A stretch of 64,000 nt of DNA. Origin: Crithidia fasciculata (lineage: Eukaryota; Euglenozoa; Kinetoplastea; Trypanosomatida; Trypanosomatidae). Position numbers and translations under genes: made by a program. The stretch covers positions 1,420,005 through 1,484,004 of the forward strand of contig CM003434.1 of assembly GCA_000331325.2 (NCBI GenBank). The letters run 5' to 3'. Under the pieces are notes generated by a model. It saw only the letters and a program-made list of their open reading frames with translations. It was not told the origin of the DNA and did not search any database. Below, in pieces: positions 58,946-64,000 of the stretch (position 1 is the first letter of the stretch; each line of letters begins with the position of its first letter).

Positions 58946-61900
58946 CTTCAATGACTACTTGGCTCTTTCTTTTGAACTATAAAAGACTATGAATGCAGGC
59001 AGTGTTACAACAACAAGCAGCAGCAGCAGAATGAGGCAGAAGGGAATGCGATCTTGAGAAACCTCGGGAGGAGTAAAGGAGGATCGTGAGGACACTAAAA
59101 CACTCAGAGAAACAATGTCTTTTACTATGAGGAAGCAGCGCTTTACGTTTTCTTGTAGACCAGCAGCACCTTTCAACCCTATCCGTGACGAACAGAGGCT
59201 GAGCAGGAGAAAGCGAAGCAGAGAAAACAGATTTAAAAAGCCGCAAACGTACAAGCGCGAGAGAGGAGAAAGAGAGAAAGAGAGAGTATTTTGCGACGTT
59301 GACGCAGCGCAAGAGATGCGTACCTGAATTGAATGAGGCAGAGAGTAAAAAACAAGCCAAAAAAAGAAAAACAAGAGAGAAATGTTGAGTTGATGCTTCC
59401 GTTCGAAAGAGATGATACAATGGAAACTCAGAAGCAGATAAAGAAGTATATAAGATAGAAGAAAGAGTGAGAAGAAAAGAAGAAAAGCCAGTGCGTGGCA
59501 GAGCCCACTAGGCGCGAGGAAAAAAGAAAAGCAGCAAAAAAAAAAAGCAAGCGGAGAGATGAGTGCTTCTACAGGCAGTGTGTGACAGAGAGTGAGGAGA
59601 ACACAAAGAAGAGAGCTCTCTTTCTCTCACTCGCTCTCAGCCAGGACTACAAGGACGCGTAGTCGCAGCTGACTCACACCTGCCAATGTAGTAGAGTAGC
59701 TATCGTGAGAATGATAAAAGAGGTTCCCTTTAATTGGCAGAATGTCCAACAGATCGTCAATATCGACGTGGAAAAGAAATAAAAAGAAAAAGAGGTACTC
59801 AGGAGGAGAGTGGGAGCTTTGCTCGACCCTTTGCATGCGCGTACTGAGTGTGTGCAGAGGCGTGGATGTGGAATGAGAGAAGGAGGCAAATGAGGAGGGA
59901 AAGGAGCAAGAGAGAATAGATTGTGTAGGTCTGAGATAAGCCAGGTAAGTATTCACACGCATGAAGGATCAAAGCTTAGTTTGACGCGAAGAACGAGGCC
60001 CCCTTTGGGCTTTGACGTCAGCATTCTGCTTCTTTCTACACGCGCAGACCGGACACAAATGAGTTCCACCGCACCTTTAGAAAAGAGGCAGGGTAGATCT
60101 CAAATCACCGAAATGAAGTCACGTTGAGAAGCTGCGCACAAAAGGCTAATACATTTGTGCTCACGCTGTCAGTGAAAGGCAGAAACAGCGACTGCTTTCT
60201 TTAGTTGTCATTTTTTGTCGTATTTTTGTCTATTGGAAAAAGAGCGCGGATTCCTGGTGGAAGGTAACCGAGAGAGAGCAAGAGGAGATAAATGGGGTTG
60301 GAAGTGTGTACAGACCTTTAATGCGACGACCGGAACAGCTTCAGACGATAAATAGTGTCTCGCACACAGCTACGCTATCTGTTTGAGAGAGTCGTTTTAG
60401 TGTTTTTTGCGACTTCGGCGGAGGGGAGAGCCGATGAACTATTGGTAAAATGAGCATTGGAGGAAAGGATATGGAATCAAATGAAAGAGTGACGAAAAGG
60501 GCTCATTTGATTTTGAGACCAAGCTTGCCGTCTGTCTCTCCCTACGTAAGATGATAAGGAAAAGAACAGAGCTCATAAAACATGTTTTAAATTTGTCGAA
60601 GCTTAAAGCACAAAAAAAAAGGAGCTGCAGGAGAAAAGCAATTTAACGGCTCTCTTGACGCTGTGTCGAGAATCTCTTCTGTGACGATGACCTCATACAG
60701 AAGGGAAGAAAAACGAGCAGAGAACTCATTCAAGGAAGTATTAGATTGCTTTCTTTCGGTCACTAAAGGTGTCGGGTCAATGCCAGCAAATGGAAAAGCT
60801 CAAGTGGTCTGTGTTCCTCTCAAGACTGGGGACACTGTTCAACGGTATGCGATACGGACAGTAGGGAAAGACGAACAACTCTTCTCGAGACTTTTCAATA
60901 CAGCAAAATTTACCAAAAGTAGAAAGCGAAGAAGCAGCTGAGAGACAGAAATGTATTCAGCACTGATATAGATACGAGGACTTGACGTTGAACAAAGGCT
61001 TCTATTTGTGTCGTGAGCGCTTGAAAAGTATGGTGCGATCTTGATAAAAGCACTTAGTACCTTAGGTTTACAAAGACAGAGAGAAAGAGAGAGATGATTG
61101 TGGAAAACCTGAGAGAGCACCAGGAGGGAAAAGAGACGTACTGTGACGCTTTGAGCTTAATGCATGCCGTGTTGACCGCCTTTGTTTTTGCGAAACTGGT
61201 CTGTCCGTCTTCTATTCAACATACGCAAGGCAATTGAGCGACGGAGACACTACACACGAGCTCAGTACCGCACAGAGAACGCCAGATTCACCATCACTAC
61301 GCTGCATCAAAAGAAGGGCAAGGTACTTGCGGTGTTCCCTTATCTCTGCGTATCGTATTTAATCTTTAAAGACGTACGGTTTGGCCATTGAGAATCCACT
61401 TTGCCGGCAGCACAAAACTTACTGAAAGCTGTCTCCGCGGCCAAATTAAAGAAAAGAGACTGACTCACTCTACAAATGTAAAAGCAACGGCACACTGAAA
61501 ACAAATGGAGAGAAGGAAAAGAATAACCGAAAGAGAGAGATGAGATGACGACATAGACACATGCTCACAAAAGAAAAAAAAAGAGGTTGAGGAGGTACAA
61601 AACACAAGGCACATCAAGCCACAAGTAAAAAGTTTCGATCAGGGCGGCAGTTGGTGCTGCCAACACACACACAAAAAAAAAAAGAGGGTGGGAAGAATGC
61701 GGCTTTCATTGACGTAAAGCGCTAAATGAAGATGAGGATTAAATGAAGGGGGAAATGAAAGCTAAGACGCACATACACACGTACGCAAAGAAAAAAAAAT
61801 ATATAAAGAAAAAGCTGGTTCGACACAAGAATAAAAAAGACAGAAGAATATTTCGAAATCTCAAAGCCAAAAGAGAGTCGCATAAGGCGCAGACACAAAG

Positions 61901-62260
61901 CAGGTGGACGTTAGAAAGCAAAGTGAATGAGGGCAGCTGCGGAGCCGGTGTATTCTCTGAGAAACACACGGTGGGCTCTGCCTCTTCACCGCTAACGTCG
62001 TCCGGTAGGTACACACTATGGTGTTGAAACAAGCACATTAAAAGAAAAATTAAAAACCCAAGATAAGAGTACTGTAAAACAGGGAATATGACAGTCTTTT
62101 TGGAATATAAAAGAACCTAGAAACAACAGGCAGAGAAGAGAGTATGAGAAAAAAAAAATAACGGAAAGGACTATAAGATAAACAGTCAAACGCAACGAGA
62201 GTAAAAGAAGTTTCGGAAGGCTCACGCACGGTGGATGAGAAGCAGAAAGAAAAAAAAATG
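58946..62260. other. 3.3-kb spacer
   Basis: Mixed composition. Plus-strand frames of 92 codons (60663-60941) and 69 codons (61182-61391) are present but use AT-rich codons unlike the genes and have no support. No RNA gene was recognised. Confidence 0.55.
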
Positions 62261-63313
62261 CTACGTGCGAAATAAAGAAAGAAAATCGCGCCACCCAGAC
62301 ACGTCAGCATAATTTTTTTCTTCTTCTTCTTGAGAGGAGGTTCGCTCCCGCTCTTCATCGCTACTCGCAGCAGACGTTTGCCGGGATAGATCCACCTCCC
62401 TCCGCAGCTCCAACGCGTCCCAGTCAGGCGATACCACCCGCCTCGCCACGTACACCGCACCAACCAGCCGCACGGGCGTGTGTTCGCGTGCGCGTCTTTG
62501 CGGTGCCTCCGATAAGTCCGGCTGCGGCGTCGGAGGGCCCACCGTCCCGCGCACCGGCATCCAGTCCGACACGAAGGGAGTCTTCGCCGTGTAGTAGAGG
62601 TGTCCAAAGCGCTGCTCGTACTCCTCCAGCGGCCCGACGAGGGTGTGCATGTCAGCGAAGGAAAGGCGGGGGATGATGGTGGCCGCACAAGGGCGGAGAA
62701 GCGGCTGTGAAAGCGAACTCACCGAAGTCGTTGCTGGTGTCGCGGTGCACTGCACTGTCCTTTTCAGGAATGGGGTTCTTGCCTTCTTGCGTGCAGCACC
62801 CCGGCGTGAATGTTCCCAAGGAGCTCTGTCGGCAAATGCAGAATCTTTCCGCGTTGCAGTTGCTGCCCGCATGATGTTCACGTCATGTCCATCACCGGTC
62901 AAATTCGTATCGCCGTCCACAAGCCACAACTTCTCTCTGCCGTTGTTCTCGCGCGCACTGGTGTGGAGGTTGGCCACCGCGACGCTGCCTGCGCGAGATG
63001 CCGCACTGCTAATGCGATGCGTGCGTTCATGGTGCTGAGGAGAGGCGGCCACATCATGCGTGGATGGTTTTCTGTGCTGCGGTGAGTCATCGCCACTTTT
63101 CTGTTTCCCAATCTTGGCAGTTGGTGTCGCAGCAGCTGGAGGAGCTGCAGCATCGGTGACGTGACTGGCCCCTGTCGAATATTGGCGAGCAGAGGACGGT
63201 CCGGGTTCGCATGCGGTGGTGGGGTGAGACGTGGTTTGGGGCGGCTTCTTCTTTTTCTTCTTTACCGCTGTCTTCGTGTGGGAAGTCCTAGCATCGGACA
63301 CAACGCAGCCCAT
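62261..63313 (-). CDS. Protein with dual-acylation start MGCVVS and polylysine tract (350 aa)
   Basis: Not recognised as a family. The N-terminus MGCVVSDA is a textbook signal for N-myristoylation of Gly2 (Ser at 6) and palmitoylation of Cys3. It is followed by six lysines at 18-23, which would add electrostatic binding to the inner membrane leaflet. In trypanosomatids such termini target proteins to the plasma or flagellar membrane. Residues about 30-200 are disordered and rich in Ser, Ala and His. The C-terminal part looks folded: 213-254 (RLSFADMHTLVGPLEEYEQR, then FGHLYYTAKTPFVSDWMPV) and 280-310 (VRLVGAVYVARRVVSPDWDA). An acidic stretch and an aromatic end WRDFLSLFRT follow. The start ATG lies a few bases after an acceptor ending AAAAACCAG. 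Confidence 0.82.
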   Translation of the reverse strand: MGCVVSDARTSHTKTAVKKKKKKPPQTTSHPTTACEPGPSSARQYSTGASHVTDAAAPPAAATPTAKIGKQKSGDDSPQHRKPSTHDVAASPQHHERTHRISSAASRAGSVAVANLHTSARENNGREKLWLVDGDTNLTGDGHDVNIMRAATATRKDSAFADRAPWEHSRRGAARKKARTPFLKRTVQCTATPATTSVSSLSQPLLRPCAATIIPRLSFADMHTLVGPLEEYEQRFGHLYYTAKTPFVSDWMPVRGTVGPPTPQPDLSEAPQRRAREHTPVRLVGAVYVARRVVSPDWDALELRREVDLSRQTSAASSDEERERTSSQEEEEKNYADVSGWRDFLSLFRT

Positions 63314-64000
63314 TTCGCTGGTTTTTGTAAGCGGTGGGAAAGAACCTGCAACTGATCAAAACAAAAAAGAATATCAAGAAACGGAGTAGAGAAAGCCGAC
63401 GCAATGTCAGCAACTCCTGCACTGACAGCTAAGGCAGCGACGGGCGATGGTCGTCAACTTCTCGGCGTTTATTTTTTAAAAAAAGGCAAGAGATTTATTA
63501 TTATGTTCTGCGGTTGTGAAAAGGCGAAACATCGAGAGGAGCGACAGCCCCAATTTGACCAAAAATGCACTCTTGCTCTGTAAAATGAGTCTTTTCACTA
63601 GCAGCAGATGGGATGCAGCGTCCAGTTAAGACACAGAGGCCACCGTTCAGAAACGACGCATACCAAGGAGAAAAGAGCAGGCTTCGCTATCGCACTCGCA
63701 TTTATGGAAGCGCTTGACAGCACAAAAGAAAAACAAATGGGCTGCAATTCGTTAGTGGCCACGCATCTTGCAAAAAAAAAAAAACCATTGGAGTTGAGAA
63801 AAAAAAGAAAGAGAGGAGAAGAAAGTAGATTACAGCAGTACAGCAGCAGAGCAACAAAAGCGTGAGTGTTGCATAAAGAACGTCTTCCTCAAGAAGTGAC
63901 CTTTCATTAGGAGGTTCTTTTCACACCGCAGAGAGAGAGACAAACTTCACGCCACCTAGAAGATTCTTCACCACAGTAAGAAGGGTCAGAAGTACTTCAT
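63314..64000. other. Right-edge spacer
   Basis: Upstream leader of the MGCVVS gene, then mixed sequence with short A-runs. The 85-codon plus-strand frame at 63608-63865 has no support. No gene seen. Confidence 0.6.
63318..63346 (-). promoter_or_regulatory. Candidate splice acceptor of the MGCVVS gene
   Basis: GGTTCTTTCCCACCGC then TTACAAAAACCAG on the minus strand; the AG is four bases before the ATG. The tract is short. Confidence 0.35.

Noticed and set aside
60663-60941. 92-codon plus-strand frame (ends FTKSRKRRSS)
   Set aside because: It reads like protein, but it opposes the transcription direction, uses AT-rich codons unlike the genes, and has no acceptor or recognisable motif.
61182-61391. 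69-codon plus-strand frame
   Set aside because: Same reasons as the frame at 60663; length within chance.
1-64000. CRISPR arrays, rRNA, transposons, strand-switch or centromere features
   Set aside because: Searched by eye: no spaced direct repeats, no rRNA-like blocks, no reverse transcriptase or transposase frames, and no change of coding strand.

Overview
The window is nuclear DNA of a trypanosomatid (Kinetoplastea). The evidence is that all 15 supported protein genes lie on the minus strand with no introns and long spacers. The spacers are pyrimidine-rich on the coding strand, and good polypyrimidine-AG trans-splice acceptors sit just before many start codons. The two kinds of enzyme gene present, a trimodular Trl1-type tRNA ligase and an AKR5A-type aldo-keto reductase (prostaglandin F2-alpha synthase type), have trypanosomatid homologues. 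The genus cannot be fixed from sequence alone. The whole window looks like the inside of one right-to-left polycistronic transcription unit, with no strand switch. Coding sequence is about 31 kb, roughly half the window, which is sparse for a trypanosomatid.

Layout in transcription order, right to left: a protein with a MGCVVS dual-acylation start (62.3-63.3 kb); a long disordered basic protein starting MGNAVPC (56.5-58.9 kb); a disordered protein with helical islands (50.7-53.7 kb); a large HEAT-like solenoid protein (43.7-47.5 kb); a 1113-residue disordered protein (38.9-42.2 kb); two tandem aldo-keto reductases (36.2-37.1 and 34.4-35.3 kb); a disordered protein with repeated FSFDxL motifs (28.8-32.0 kb); a glutamine-rich protein (23.2-25.6 kb); a prion-like Gly/Asn/Tyr-rich protein (18.5-21.0 kb); the tRNA ligase (14.1-16.8 kb); a Pro/Ala/Ser-rich protein (9.9-13.1 kb); a glutamine-run protein (5.0-6.3 kb); and two small paralogues beginning MFR (1.8-2.1 kb and the left edge).

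Three themes stand out. First, eight of the 15 genes encode long low-complexity proteins that nearly all carry RRxS/T sites, the consensus of basophilic (AGC/PKA-type) kinases, and three share a closer RRRS-(S/A)-V-type motif. Second, the upstream reductase copy keeps an open frame but has lost the catalytic tyrosine, a substrate-pocket tryptophan and a cofactor lysine, so it reads as a pseudoenzyme next to an intact copy. Third, the long spacers contain base-balanced islands, several preceded by convincing splice acceptors, with short open frames and strong hairpins. These may be unannotated short transcripts, uORFs or chance.

No rRNA, tRNA, CRISPR array or recognisable transposon was found. 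Polycistronic transcription means neighbours need not be functionally linked; the links proposed below rest on shared sequence motifs, not on an operon.
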